From Clitopilus passeckerianus (taxonomy: Eukaryota > Basidiomycota > Agaricomycetes > Agaricales > Entolomataceae): DNA of 64,000 nucleotides. Position 1 is the first letter of the stretch, and the number at the start of each line of letters is the position of its first letter. Position numbers and translations under genes: made by a program. The notes beneath the pieces are model-generated. The model was not told the origin of the DNA. It saw nothing but the letters and a program-made list of their open reading frames with translations, and searched no databases. Below, in pieces: positions 12,231-24,818 of this stretch. The DNA is taken from NCBI GenBank assembly GCA_944990035.1, contig CALYLX010000007.1, forward strand, positions 1 to 64,000. Direction: 5' to 3'.

Positions 12231-13349
12231 TGTCGTTAGTGGTATAGGTGCCAATCTGCCTCTTCGCGGTGAACTCGAATTGCAGACGTGGAAGGTTTGT
12301 TTGGCGGCGTAACGACAACTGTTTGGCTACACCCTGAGATTATCACAATCAGCTGCAATGCCTGAAAGCCTCACCACCGAAGTAGTCGTTAACCAATCGT
12401 TCAACTGAAGCTGCACAGAGACTACACGACATTATATATTTACTTCAATGTACATAGCAACATTGCCGAGACAAATATGGCCATTATTATGCGCCTGGTC
12501 GGAGGGCTATGAACGCATATACTGCAGTGGCATCCTTGCTTCACCAACTGCACTAAGACCAGCCAGACGCGACGCCCTCTCCTATCTGCGCGCCCTTCAT
12601 GCGGTCCTACCAAGCGGACAGCAGATGGAGGTGGGGATAAGAGGACAACAAATGCGGGGAAAGAGATGTAGCGAATGGAAGAAAGTACGGCGAAAGCATG
12701 ATAATCGTTTGTACAGTAGGGATGGGGAGAAGATAAGAGGAAGTGCAAAGCGCAGAAGGAGGGTGGTACTTGAGTGAAGGTTAATGGAATATGTAGTAAT
12801 GAAAGCGAGGAAGGGCGTCATTGAATCCTACGTGTTTATGGGCGCAAACTATGGTAGATTTCATGATTATATGTAATGATGAATGGGAGAGGGGAAAGAA
12901 GCGGTCAACCTCGTCGCACCAAGTCTGATGAATGGTATCGCCAAGAGGAAAGACGTGAATAGAAAAAGCGTCCGTTTCGTGAATGAAGCCGAGGCAACAA
13001 CAAGCCGTATGATTCTTCGTCGTGATTCGTAAACCGCCGCACACCCTGCCGGACGGAGGGCCAATCGGAAATTTGAGGGAGAATGGAAGTCGTTGGGAAA
13101 CCCAATAAGCCGCAGTTAATATGAACAACTCTGCAATCGTCTCCGGACGAGCTCCACTGCCTGCCACTACATCATCTCATAGTTCTCTCCCTTTGGCCCT
13201 CTTCAAGCACGGTCCAACCGTACTTCAAGGACAACCAGCCACAATTTCCGAGTCTTCAGTTGAAAATAGCATCTTCTTCACACCTTCCAAGCTCGGCACA
13301 TACTCGGAGTGCGCAACAACCGCAGGAAACCCTAAACCCTAGTAGAGAT
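12231..13349. other. intergenic spacer, coatomer gamma promoter and CK1 3' flank
   Basis: 1.1 kb without a recognisable gene. Several 60-130 residue frames exist on both strands, but none has family resemblance or convincing splice partners. It includes the minus-strand promoter and 5' UTR of coatomer gamma. A short AAACCCTAAACCCT run at 13327-13340 lies just beyond the CK1 stop. Confidence 0.45.
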
Positions 13350-14605
13350 TTACCAAACTTCAGCATCCCGACCACGGCCTCCACGAGGCTGAACACCAGC
13401 TGGGCCAGCTTGTTGAGCCTGGCGGGTGTGAGAGCGAAGCCTGTACAGAATCGTTAGAAAAAGGTCATCAACTAAGAGAAAAACATATGCTTACATCCTA
13501 TCGCTCTGGCGATGGTCATCCTCCTCTTGAACGACCTTTCGACGAGCAGCTCCTTTGTTGGCCGCATCGTCCTGGGTGTGGCGCTGAACGCTCCAGTCGA
13601 AGACATAGTCATACTGATAGCCTTCCCTGACGAAGAGGTCGCGGAACAGCTTGCGAAGGTATGAGTAGTCGGGCTTGTCATCGAAGCGAAGGGCGCGAGT
13701 ATAATTAAGGAAGATTCCAAACTCGTTAGGGAAGCCACGGCAGAGGAGATCCGTAGGGGTAGTCATCTTCTTCTCCATGATACGATCGTATTTCTGCTTC
13801 TTGGTGGCAGCCTTGAGACCTTGCCACGGCAGAGATCCACGGAGGAAATACATGAGGACATAAGCAAGGGATTCAAGGTCATCCCTGCGGGCTTGTTCAA
13901 CACCAAGATGAGTGTTGATGGAGGTATAGCGGGCAGTGCCCGTCAAATTCTTGTTCTCCCTGTACGGGATGTGGAGGTGGGTCTTGGGGTCTCGGAACTT
14001 CTTTGCAAGACCAAAATCGATGACGTTGACTTGATTGCCACGTTTGCCAATGCCCATCAAGAAGTTGTCGGGCTTGATGTCGCGATGAATGAAGTTGCGA
14101 GAGTGGATGTACTCGATGCGTGAAATCTACGGGAAGGGCCACAACTAAGTCAGAAGGCAAGGCTGTAATACTACAAATACACAACTTACAAGCTGATCTG
14201 CCAAAAGCAGGACGGTCTTCAGGCTGAACTTGCGGTTGCAGAAGTTGAAAAGGTCTTCGAGAGAGGGCCCAAGGAGATCGAGAACCATTGCATTGTAATC
14301 GCATTCAGTACCGAACCACCGAACGAAGGGAACGCCGACACCGCCTGCTAGAGTCTTGTAGACCTTTGACTCATATTCAAGCTGAGGGTGCTTGGCCTTG
14401 ACGGACTCAAGCTTGATGGCGACCTCTTCACCAGAGATGATGTTGATTCCAAGATAGATGTCACCTAGGGGAAATGGTAAGCACGTTTCACGACATAGGC
14501 GGCAAAATATATAGACGCACCGAATGAGCCGGATCCAATCTTCTTGCCCAACCTATATTTGCCACCGACTCGAAGGTCCAATCGGTGTGAGGAAGAATCT
14601 GCCAT
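13350..14605 (-). CDS. casein kinase 1 (delta/epsilon, Hrr25-like)
   Basis: A Ser/Thr kinase acting in many processes, including vesicle traffic, ribosome maturation and the clock in fungi. It starts [17 protein letters not shown] at 14605. The catalytic domain is complete: glycine loop [14 protein letters not shown] lysine in EVAIKLE, catalytic loop [16 protein letters not shown] motif [10 protein letters not shown], the CK1 [13 protein letters not shown] activation segment, and the GSLPWQG block. The kinase ends with [10 protein letters not shown] and DYVFDW near residue 290. The last exon (after an intron at about 13495-13442) adds a Gln/Gly/Arg-rich tail ending GRGRDAEVW. The tail is short, giving about 350 residues, close to the compact delta/epsilon class rather than the palmitoylated yeast Yck class (no C-terminal CC). 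It diverges from chitin synthase across a 2.5-kb spacer. Confidence 0.93.
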
Positions 14606-17113
14606 ATATCGAGTGTGTGTTCTACGGAAAGAAAAAGAGAGTTAGAACTGGGTTCGATGAGGAGCGGGTTTTTATGAGGAAGGGGGAAAGGTCGAGGGTT
14701 CCAAATGCGGTCAAGGGCAGGAGGGCGTGTGGATCAGACAGTTGTCAACACAGGTAACGTGGCTGCGGCTGGGGGCGATAGTGTGCAGCAACACAAGGTC
14801 TTTCAGCAATACAAAAATTAGGCTGATTTCTCTAAGCGTTGACAGAGCGTTTCTTGACCACGTTTGTATGATCTTGGGTGGAGCGCAAATGAACTGAAGG
14901 TTCAAGGGTTGTTGGCAGATGCCACTCCTCGCTACCTGACCGCATAAAGGGTTGTTTACATAGCGGAGACGCTTACCAGTAGTTTGCTCTAAGAGGATGG
15001 AGGTCGTAAAACGAGTATAAGAAGCGTTTAGAGGTAACAGCGGAAAGAAAGGTATATGAAGGATGTCAGAAGAGGAACAGGAGATGAGCCCAGTTCAAAG
15101 CTGTGTCGTCGGAGTTTGAATCTCATTATATCGTTGACTTTGGCCCTTGTCAATGCCCTTGTTCTCAAGAAATTTGACAATGGACATGCAAGCCATGATT
15201 ATTGTAGTTATCTGACGCTTAATATACTTTTGTATAGCGACAAAGGATGTTAAGAATTCACATAAGTCTCCTTGTAAACGCTGCACGAAGCGTCCTCACT
15301 AAGTCAATGACTCAGCAAATGCGTAATGGCCCTGCTGCCTCTGACGCCCCGTAACACCACTTCGGCTCGTTTCGGGGTCAAAAAGACCCCTTTTGGCCCG
15401 CCAGTCTCCTTATTTTCGATTAGAATCGCGCCGAACTAGTCTTGGGGACCCGCCGACATCATCATATGAGATCTTTCTGGCAGGTTCTTGATCCACTGCA
15501 CACCTTTGGCTATCTTTCTTCACCGTTCTTACCGGCGCCTATCTGTCCAACATTCGACCTGACCGATGAACCGCAATTCAGTAATTATTTTACTCCACCG
15601 TTTCCGGGTTCGAGTAGGTTTGTGGCAATCCTTGACCATGAATTCGAAATGCTTGTACATCATTCTGTACCTTTGGAGAGACAATTTTTCCTGTACGCCA
15701 GACATTGCCATCCGGTAATGTATCTGCTATTGCCGGAAATTGCGACACGGCCTATCACGTAGTACTATGAGAGAAATGCACATAAAGGTTTCAAATCGCA
15801 TCTTCGATGGAGAACCTCCTGATGTATCCCGCTGGTTCCCGGAAGTCCCTTAAAAAGCCAAAAGAAGCGTCTTTGAGGTCCGGGGCAGCAATCCTCGTGG
15901 ATGATCCTTTGACAGGACATCTACCCAGGGGCGATTGGCGGACATCTCGCACAATGCCCGCAGGGGACTGTAGGGATCGGATCCATAGGTGTAACCACAC
16001 CCCCTACCATGGTATCTCACACGACCATAAACCTGAGTACGACTGCCCACATCTCGCGTACCGAATCAATATATGTGTCTCTAGCTTGAATAGAGTAGCT
16101 AGTCATCCTATTTTGGCGCATTGTTGAACTCCTGCCGGGCCAGAGAAGTTAATAGGCGGCATATGGTCGACGAAAATGTGGCAAATCGTGGTGCCATGGT
16201 ATAAGGCATACTGCGTGCGCGTCTGCTGAAGGAGGCTAGGCTCCTTCATCCTTCATGGATTACACGGTTTACATGGGGATTTATGGCCTTTTCAGAAAGA
16301 CAGGCAGATACTTAACCAGGCATTGCAGCTGCAGTGGTTGCGACTATAAAAAGTCTGATTTTAATGAGACATACCAGATTGTGAACATCCGAGTCCTTGG
16401 AAGCAGCAGCCCGCTAGTTGACATGTCATAAGTACCACCTGAGCCGTAATTGGGCAATTCAGTCACGATCCCAACCAGCTAAGCAATCGATTAAACTTCC
16501 AAGTGGCGCAATTGGCTTCAGGCATGTTATGTTTACCCAAACAGAAATATTTTCCAGACTATCTTTAGCCAGAATCAAGTCGGGCGCAGTCGGGCGTGAG
16601 ATCGCCCGTTGAGGTGGCATTTTGTCGACATCTCTACTTGGCTAGATTCGTCGCGGCGAAAGCCTGGAACCGAATGAAGGTAGTACTAATCCCGGCCACA
16701 ATTTCAGCTGTAGGCCTATACACTGGCAGGAGTACCAGTGGCGATTCTTAGTCTATGGTCTAAATTTTCTGAATAAATGGTGCGGGGCAGAGCACCCGAG
16801 AACTGAGCCAGTCAAGGGGCAACGTGGGGATCAAAAGATTTTCAGTTCGGTCGGTTGTATTGCGGTGCGCATGGTACCTTGCCAAAATCAGAAAGAGGAC
16901 TGTTGCGAAGGGTAACGCTCGCTGTTGTTCCCATCTCTCATCTGCAAGTGCTCGTCCTTCCTCTCGACTCAACGTCCACCCTCCATTCGTTTGACCTATA
17001 CGGTCTTTCCATTCATTAGGGTCTTTTTGGCCAGTCCATTCTCTAGTAGCTTCAGCAGCTAGTTCTGCGAAGCCCTTACCTCCTACCTTGATACCAAGTG
17101 GATAAACGACAGC
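14606..17113. other. 2.5-kb intergenic region between divergent CK1 and chitin synthase
   Basis: Both genes are transcribed outward from here, so promoters and 5' UTRs lie at each end. A TATAAAAA sequence occurs at 16345-16352 on the plus strand, about 760 bases before the chitin synthase ATG. A GGGGTC-AAAAA-GACCCC hairpin followed by TTTT is at 15374-15394. Frames of about 100 residues at 15442-15762 and 15807-16127 (plus) have no recognised family. No transposon ends or RNA gene identified. Confidence 0.45.
15374..15394. repeat. perfect 6-bp-stem hairpin followed by T4
   Basis: GGGGTC at 15374-15379, loop AAAAA, GACCCC at 15385-15390, then TTTT. It looks like an intrinsic terminator or a Pol III stop, but no upstream Pol III gene was recognised. 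Chance occurrence is possible. Confidence 0.4.
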
Positions 17114-20100
17114 ATGGCACACCGACAGAACAGCGACCCTTATTATCAGAACCAGCAACACCAACAATACAATCACCAAGCAGTGGTTGACTATCCACCT
17201 CAGCAGTACGACAACGACTATAACTGGGAGACGAAGTCTACCAGATCGTATCAGAGTAGCCATGGAGGCTCTCAAGTTCATCTTGTTGGGAGACCCTCCT
17301 ACGACAATTACCACAATGCGCATCCTATGCCCACACAGCAGCAGTACCCCCCTTCCCCTTCATTCCCTGGCTACGCTCGTCAAGACTCTGGGTACACCGA
17401 CACGCGAGAGAAGATGATGCGTCGTAGGTCGGTACGCCAAGTCCCGCTTTTCCAAGGCAACCTGGTACTCGATGTCATGGTACCCTCGCATATCGTTCCT
17501 GCGGGTATGCATGATATCGAGGAGATGTCCAAGATGAGATACACCGCCGCTACTTGCGACCCGGACGATTTCATGGCCTCCCGTTATTCACTCAGGCCTT
17601 ACCTACTGGGCCGTCACACGGAGCTCTTCATTGTCATGACCATGTACAATGAGGATGAGATCCTATTTGTGAAGACCATGAATGCGTACGACTTTTCCCG
17701 TTCTTATCCTACCACAGGTCTGCTCACGACATTACAGTGTCATTAAGAACATCGCCCACCTATGTGGTAGAAACAAGTCCAAAATGTGGGGTGCTGAAGG
17801 GTGGAAGAAGGTCGTTGTATGTGTCGTTTCCGACGGCAGAAGTAAGGTCAACAAACGAACCCTTCATGTCTTGAGTTTGGTAGGCTTCCTTACTCGTATT
17901 CGGTTGTGTATCTTTGGTCTGACATCTTACATTAGATGGGGTGTTACCAAGAAGGCATCGCCAAAGACACTGTTGCTGGCAAGGATGTCACCGCTCATAT
18001 CTTCGAGTATACATCTTCCGTCGTTGTTACCGAGAATGGCGAAGTTGGGAAGGGGTCATGCCCCGTTCAAATCATCTTCTGCTTGAAGGAACAGAACAAG
18101 AAGAAGTTGAATAGTCACAGATGGTTCTTCAATGCATTCGGCCCTCTCATCAAGCCTAACGGTGAGTTACTCCGATCAATCAACCTCAATCAAAACTTGA
18201 CAATGTCCGTTAGTCTGTGTCCTCCTTGATGTCGGTACCAAGCCAACAGGCACCTCGATTTACGAGCTCTGGAAATGCTTTGACAAGCACTCAAACGTCG
18301 GCGGCGCTTGTGGAGAGATCTGCGTCGATGTTGGTCGTGGCTGCGGTCTCCTCCTCAAAAACCCTCTCGTCGCCTCCCAGAACTTTGAGTATAAGATTTC
18401 CAACATCCTTGACAAGCCACTTGAGAGTGTCTTCGGATATATCTCTGTTCTCCCCGGTGCATTCAGTGCTTACCGATACAAGGCGCTCCAGAATGGCCCC
18501 AATGGTCAGGGACCCCTCAACTCGTACTTTAAGGGCGAGACCATGCATGGCGGCTCAAGCAGTGCTGGTCTGTTTGAGAGGAACATGTACCTCGCAGAAG
18601 ATCGTATCCTTTGCTTTGAAATAGTGACGAAGAAGAGGGAGGGCTGGGTGTATGTACTATTTTCTTTCTCTTTTCGTGTAGTCGATTGACGAGAGATTTA
18701 TAGCCTCAAATATGTCAAGGCGGCTAAAGCATCTACGGATGTCCCCGCCACCGTTCCTGAGTTCATTTCACAGCGTCGTCGTTGGCTGAACGGTTCCTTG
18801 TTTGCTTCGATCCATGCCACCGTATTCTTCTTCAGGATATGGACATCTGGGCAGAACATATTCAGAATGTTGTTGCTTCAGGTGAGCGTCGCTGAACAAA
18901 TTAAATAATTGTATATTTCGTGCTGACCTATATTGTCCTCCAGTTTGAGTTCATCTACAACGCTTTGCAACTTCTTTTCACATGGACATCCCTGGCAAAC
19001 TTCTACCTTGCATTCTTCTTCGTGAGTGGTTACGTCTTGCAAGATGTCGCATCGTACTCATGTACGAATAGCTCGTCTCCTCAGCCACTTCTGACCCGAA
19101 GACTGGCGCCTTCAATTTCCTAGGCAAAGGTGCTGGCAAATACGTCTTCCAAGTTTTCCTCAATCTATACATTGGTGTGCTTTTCGTCGTCTTGGTCTGC
19201 TCTCTTGGAAACCGTCCCCAAGTAAGGCTTCCTTCCTCTCGACTTTGCATTTCCTTAACAAATTTTGCAGGGTTCCAAATGGACGTATACGCTGGCTATG
19301 GTACTCTTTGGCCTTTGCAATATTATCACAACCTGGTGTGCAGGCTACACTGTATATCTTGCAGTACCGCATACTATTGAAGGTTGGAAGGACTTTCCTC
19401 AGTGCGCATCCATACTTCGCAGTTTTCCGCGCGCTCGCTAATATTAACATATTCTAGTCTGCTAGAAACAAATAGGACATTCCAAGAGATTTTTATCGCT
19501 GTCCTCGCCACGTATGGCCTCTACTTCATCAGCTCCTTCATGCACTGGGAACCTTGGCACATGTTCACCAGCTTTACCCAATATCTTTTCCTCCTTCCCT
19601 CCTATGTCAACATCCTCATGATGTACGCCATGTGCAACCTGCACGATGTTACCTGGGGAACCAAGGGTGACAACGGCGCTGCAAAGGATCTTGGCGGTGC
19701 CAAAAAGATCAAGGGCGAAGATGGCAAAGAGCTCATGGAAGTTGAACTGCCTACTGCCAGGGAGGATGTTGATCGCCTCTGGGCCGCTGCTAGGAGCTCC
19801 TTGAAAATCAAACCTCCTGAAGAGAAAGAGCACCGAGATGCTGCTACCAAGCAGGCTGATCATGATAGGAATAGCAGGACAAACGTGGTCCTTGCTTGGG
19901 TTGGATCCAACCTGTATGTGCCCTCCCTACTACTTCTGGGTAACTCCGATAGCTGACGTGGCTTGTTCTCAGGACTCTTATTTTGATCTTCACGTCCACA
20001 GCGTTCCTAGATTGGGTCAACGATCACGTTAAGTTTGCTGAAACTGGCGCCTTCAACCCATACCTCAGTTTCTTGTTCATAGCATTGTACGTTGTTTCCC

Positions 20101-20210
20101 CTGCTCTACGTTACGTCGCCACTGACAAAAAATAATCTAGCGCTGGTCTGTCTGCTATTCGTTTCTTAGGATCCTTCCTATACCTCGTTCTCATGCTCTT
20201 CGGCCAATAA
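17114..20210 (+). CDS. chitin synthase (GT2, division 1 type)
   Basis: A plasma-membrane processive glycosyltransferase that polymerises UDP-GlcNAc to chitin. The N-terminus is Gln/Tyr/Pro-rich and disordered. The conserved core starts near [17 protein letters not shown]. Catalytic landmarks in order: [58 protein letters not shown] and QRRRWLNGS (the QxxRW motif). Transmembrane helices follow from [13 protein letters not shown] and [21 protein letters not shown] to the final [24 protein letters not shown]. At least eight short introns are evident, for example 17689-17740, the first, after ATG AAT GC. The stop is TAA at 20208-20210. The absence of a myosin motor and of cytochrome b5-like domains excludes the class V/VII and class IV types. 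Class I, II or III within division 1 was not decided. Confidence 0.93.
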
Positions 20211-20616
20211 TTGCCTGCATCATTTTCGTTTTTGTTTACTTTTTACATACTGTATTACTTTGTCTACTGTTTTGTTCTACCGTGATGACTGCTTCTGTGT
20301 TTTCGGACAATTCACCTTGTAAATACGTCCCTAGTGTTATGACCGGAGATTTTACGTGCAGTTTGATTATATAAAGGAGTTGTCACCAATATTCACATAG
20401 TCAGGATGAAGCATAAGATGCGAACTATATTCCGTGAAGTGAAAACCAACATTAACTACATTTATAAATAACAAACTATGGGCAATGAAGAACAAAATAT
20501 GTGTGCAAAACGTGAAGTAGGTACGTATGTATGTAGAAGTCAGATATCAATACTTTAGGAACAAGTCTAGGGAAATAAGACAGGTTCTCGAGTTAGAACA
20601 CATTATGTGCAAGACC
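20211..20616. other. convergent intergenic spacer
   Basis: 3' flanks of chitin synthase (plus) and the unknown large gene (minus). T-rich after the chitin synthase stop. Nothing else seen. Confidence 0.5.
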
Positions 20617-23600
20617 TTAATGTTGGTGCTCGGTCTGGTGTGCAGGTGGTGAGATTGGCGGTCGCGGTGTGACCATTTCGAACTGCGATGCATCAAAGCT
20701 GGGCCTACTGTCCCTCGAATCCCTGGACTGTGAGGAAGCTACAGATCGACGCAACGAACCTGAATCTCCGCTAGGTGCGGCAGACAGACGAAGGGACTGC
20801 GATGAATCGATAGAAGATCCAGTTAGCCTCGATCGCACTGACGTCCGCTTGCCATTTTGAAGGAACTGGTGGGGTATCTGCGGGCTTGGGGGGTAGTCAA
20901 CAGCTGCCGAAACTGAGTTCTTCGTCGAATGTGACAGGCTGGCTTTCCTTGGACGGCCGGTTACTGACGGTGGCCGATCCACGCTTATGCTGGGGCGGCT
21001 GGGCATTGGAAGAGGAGGCTGAGGGGACTCCTGCTGTTGTGCAGATGCACTCAACGATGTCGAAGATTTCCAGCTTTTCAATATCGATTTTCTCAAACTA
21101 GGCTTCTCTGGAGCTAGTGGAGAAGGCGGCTGAGGAGAAGCTGGTGGCTCGGAAGCGGTCAGATATGGATTTGACATGTTGGCCTGTGGTTGATGACCGG
21201 TATTTGGAGGCTGTGATGGGGCCACGGTAGGAAGCTGAGCATGGGGAATGGAGGGGGACCTATGAATCGGGTATGGCACCTCCTGATCAAACTCAGGACC
21301 CTGTAGGGCGGAGTTCTTTCTGGCGCGCTGCATATGGGCAGCATGGATCGGTTGAGAATTATTGCCACCAATCAGAGGGCCAGCATAGAGATTATATCCA
21401 GGCTGAGTCGGGGAACCAGAGGATGGTTGCTGCTGTTGATCATCAGGTAACACCAGCTGAGGCTGGGTCGACGGTTGGGTCGGCGGCTGAGGAGGTGAGC
21501 GAGGGGCCCCTAGGGATCCGGGGACAGGCGGGAACTGTCCGGACAGGGGGGTTTTGGGAGGTTCGTCGGAGCGCTGCCCAGCATTGGGAGAGAGGTCTCG
21601 TTCTTGTGATGGACGAGACGATAGTGGTTGATTTGGGAATTGTCCATGGATAGGTGTTTTAGGTGGGAGTTCAGGTGGGTCTTGAGAAGGCCTTCGACTG
21701 AGATGGGGTGGCGATGGGGTCCTTGAAGCGGGTATGGAAGGAGGGGGCGTTGGTGACGGCGTGGCCACTGGTGTCTTCGTACCTCGTCTCCAAAATTTCT
21801 TGAACGAGGAGACTGAGACCAAAGGTGGTTTCGGAGATGCTTTCTCAACCACCTTCGCTTCTTTGGCCTCCTCACCAGCTGCTGAGTCTACCGAGAAACG
21901 ACTAGTCGCCCTTGACTGGCTTCGACTTGCAGCATCATCCTTGTGAGCTATATGTACAGTATCCGGTGGATTGTCCCAATAAGCGGACGCCTGCCCAGGA
22001 GGGTCAGAGGCAAAGCGACCGAAAGGATCTGGTGATAGAGGGATGATAGGCGATTCAGCAGAAAGGTTCGAAGTGGGAGTTTTGAGAGCGGGGCGGAGGG
22101 GTTGAGGGTCATTCTCAGGAAGATCATTGGACGTGCGGGGCGCTTTGTTAATCGTTAGCTTCGGAGGGGATCCATTTGGCGTGATGGAGGGCGTGGATGA
22201 AGGTGACTTCCTGTGGTCGTTGGCGGGATCATTCGCGAAGTTGACCTGCTTCACTGGGTTTGTCCTAGATAAAGTATCAATCAATACCTACAATTCCCAT
22301 CTTAGAACATTCATCTCACCTCTCGTTCTCCTCGATTGATCGAGGTGATGGCGGGAAGACATCCCTATTCAGCAAACCGGGGCCCCGCGAAATTGAGTCG
22401 TTTGGAGACAGTGTCATTCCCATTGGGCTCTTCTGTTGCGAATCCTCCAGCTCAGCTTGGAAATTCTGCGGAGACAGTGATGCCATAGTCCGCTCGATCT
22501 CGTCTAACTGCGCCTTCATCATAATCTGGCTTCTCCGCCGGTCATGAGGATCGTTCTCGTCGTACTATAAAGGCACCTTTGTCAGCTTCAGGATAGAAGT
22601 TTTAGAGAACCCAATGTACCTCGTCTGCCGGACCAATACCAATGTCAAGGTCCTCATCCCAGATCACGGCTTCTCGCCTCTCGTACTCAGCAGGTGTTCT
22701 CATCCTTATCTCGTCATCTGACTCCTGTCCTTCGCTTTCCCCGATTGTTAAACGACCAGGAGATAGGGCGTCATCTCCACTTTCTCCTCGCAGATACGCC
22801 AACCGGACACTTGAATTGCTACTTGCCAACGGACTAGGCTCAGTAGGGATCTCCAACTCTTGCATTGTAGATTTGGCTGGTACCAAAACGAGGGGCGCTG
22901 GAATGTGTCTTTTCGACGTTGTAGAGGACATAGAGCGGTAGCTGAGGGAAGACATGCGCTCAGAGATGGAGCGAGACGTGGTCTGAGCTGGTTCTGGTTT
23001 TCCCAGTGGTTCAGGCACCAGTTCCTCCATAGATTCCTGCCCGTCCACTTGCTGCATGTCCTGACTATTCGAGACTTGTTTGAGAAGAGCCTGGACCTCG
23101 TCGACGCCATGTTCCTGCTCTTTGACCTCTAGATCGTCCATCTCCAACTTCGTAGGATCTGGCAAGCTCGTAAGGTCTTCCGCATTGAGTGCTAGCTCTA
23201 CGACATTCGGATTTGTTTGGCGTTTCGAGGTCCTCCGAGAATCACTATGCATCTCCGTCCAGGTCTCTTCATCTGTGCCGAACACATCAGAAAGAGGGTC
23301 CTTCCTGGCAGTGACGGAGGTAACGCGTGCGGTTACTTCACTCGCAAACTCGTCGTCACTTTCGTTGTTGGCGTTATTTTCCTCGTCTTCTTCCTGGTGC
23401 TCCACATCCTCGTCGGAAAGTTGTTCGTAGCCAGCTTCTTCGGCTTTGTCCGCATCGCCATTGAGCTCAACCTCAAGCTCAGAGGAAAATTCGGCCGGAA
23501 CATTTGCACCATGAAGAGGCTCTTCGTCCGCGGGGGAGAGTATGAACGAGACTGGACTAGCGGTTTTCCTCCCAATAAGAAGGCTTATAGGCTTCCGCTT

Positions 23601-24818
23601 TTCCTTTGCCTTCTCCTCGACCTCCTCATCCTCTTCAACATCCTCCTTCTGCTCGTTTTCGATAATTTGACGGTTGACACTGCCTTTCCTACTTTCGGAC
23701 CTCTTTGCATGGTTAACCTTTCTGCTTCTTAACCATCTCTCGTACCAGACCGCTTTCCGCCTGTCGATATCAAACTCAACCTTTGCCAGAACAGGTATGA
23801 TCGAGTTGGAAGCGAGACCTGGGAGATCAAGGGAGTTGGCTCTCGATTCCTCGCCGGCTGATGTATCTGGCGTTGGAGTTTCACCTTCACGATCAGAGTT
23901 GGATAAAATAGACGGAGGGGCGGATTTAGTGAAGGAACGTAGATCCGAAGCGGTGGATGGTGTTGAGGGTGTTGGAGGAAGAAGGGGACTCATGGGATGG
24001 GGCAGGAGGGAGTTGTTTGTCATTGGGGTAGCCGTGGATAGGAAAGGTCGGAGGGGGGCATCACTTGGAGAAGGTGGAAGCTGGGGTAGTCTGGGGGAGG
24101 ATGCGAACTGGTCATCCCGTTGTTCGGCTTTGGCAACGCGTTGCCAGAGGTGTCTCCAAATCTCTTCGGAAAGACGAGGGCCAAGCTCTTCGTTTTCAGC
24201 ATCAAGACCAGTGATTCCGCCCCGATTTGTGCTTCGGGCAGACGAGACAAGATAAAGAATGATTCCGGCTGTGCTTGGAAGCGCGTATTCTCTGGCTATG
24301 GCATTGAGTTGGAGCTGCAAACTGGCATAAAGAGGCACAAGAACTCCTCTCCTGAATTGTGAGTGGTATCCATTCACACTTGACGGAAAGGGCGTAAATT
24401 CGGAGTCGTCTTCGTCAGTGTCGTGAGGGAGATGGGCTGGGGGAATAACATGCAACAGGAACTTGGATATCGTAGGGGTATATGGCTGAAAGGTTGCACT
24501 CGGGCTAGCAGGTGTGGGAGACCTCCGAAACGAAGAAAAAGATTCACTAAGGTCCGTATGTGAGCGGTTCAAACCTGAAAACGGCGGTGACAAGGCCATA
24601 GTGGGATAATGAATTGCGGGGAGAGGTGTCGCTACGCCCAGCGCGTTGGCTATCTTTGCGAGCCTGTGAGGAGGCAAAGGGGATTTTGGGGGTGTCCATG
24701 ATGGGGAAAGGGTTGCAGTACTTGAGGAGGCTGTTTGTGATGATAGATGGGCTGCGCTGGGTGTCGATGTCGTCTCAGGCTTGATGGTATCGTCGCCAGG
24801 TGTGGCTGGCATGATCAT
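20617..24818 (-). CDS. large disordered protein of unknown function with a conserved N-terminal domain
   Basis: Three exons (about 24818-22619, 22566-22317 and 22266-20617) join in frame to roughly 1,350 residues. The start is set at the ATG at 24818 (MIMPATPGDD); the open frame extends upstream to 24968 only from a TTG codon. After a Ser/Thr/Pro leader, residues ~115-260 look folded. They include an SKFLLHVIPPAHLPHD strand-like start, FRRGVLVPLY, LQLQLNAIAREYALPSTAGIILYLVSS, and LGPRLSEEIWRHLWQRV. I have seen similar wording in fungal hypothetical proteins but cannot name the family. The middle is strongly acidic (repeated E/D runs at 23350-23480), and the C-terminal half is Pro/Ser/Gln-rich with several PPxTP and SRP patches suggestive of SH3/WW or kinase targets (inference). 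No membrane helix or enzyme motif seen. Confidence 0.8.

Noticed and set aside
12231..12254. Longer N-terminus for coatomer gamma
   Set aside because: The extension begins with TTG, not ATG. The ATG at 12230 has an A at -3 and fits the family length.
13327..13340. Telomere-like AAACCCTAAACCCT
   Set aside because: Only two units, embedded between ordinary genes, immediately past the CK1 stop. Best read as chance.
16760..17323. 187-codon minus-strand frame upstream of and across the chitin synthase start
   Set aside because: Overlaps the chitin synthase coding start in antisense, hydrophobic low-complexity translation, no homology recognised.
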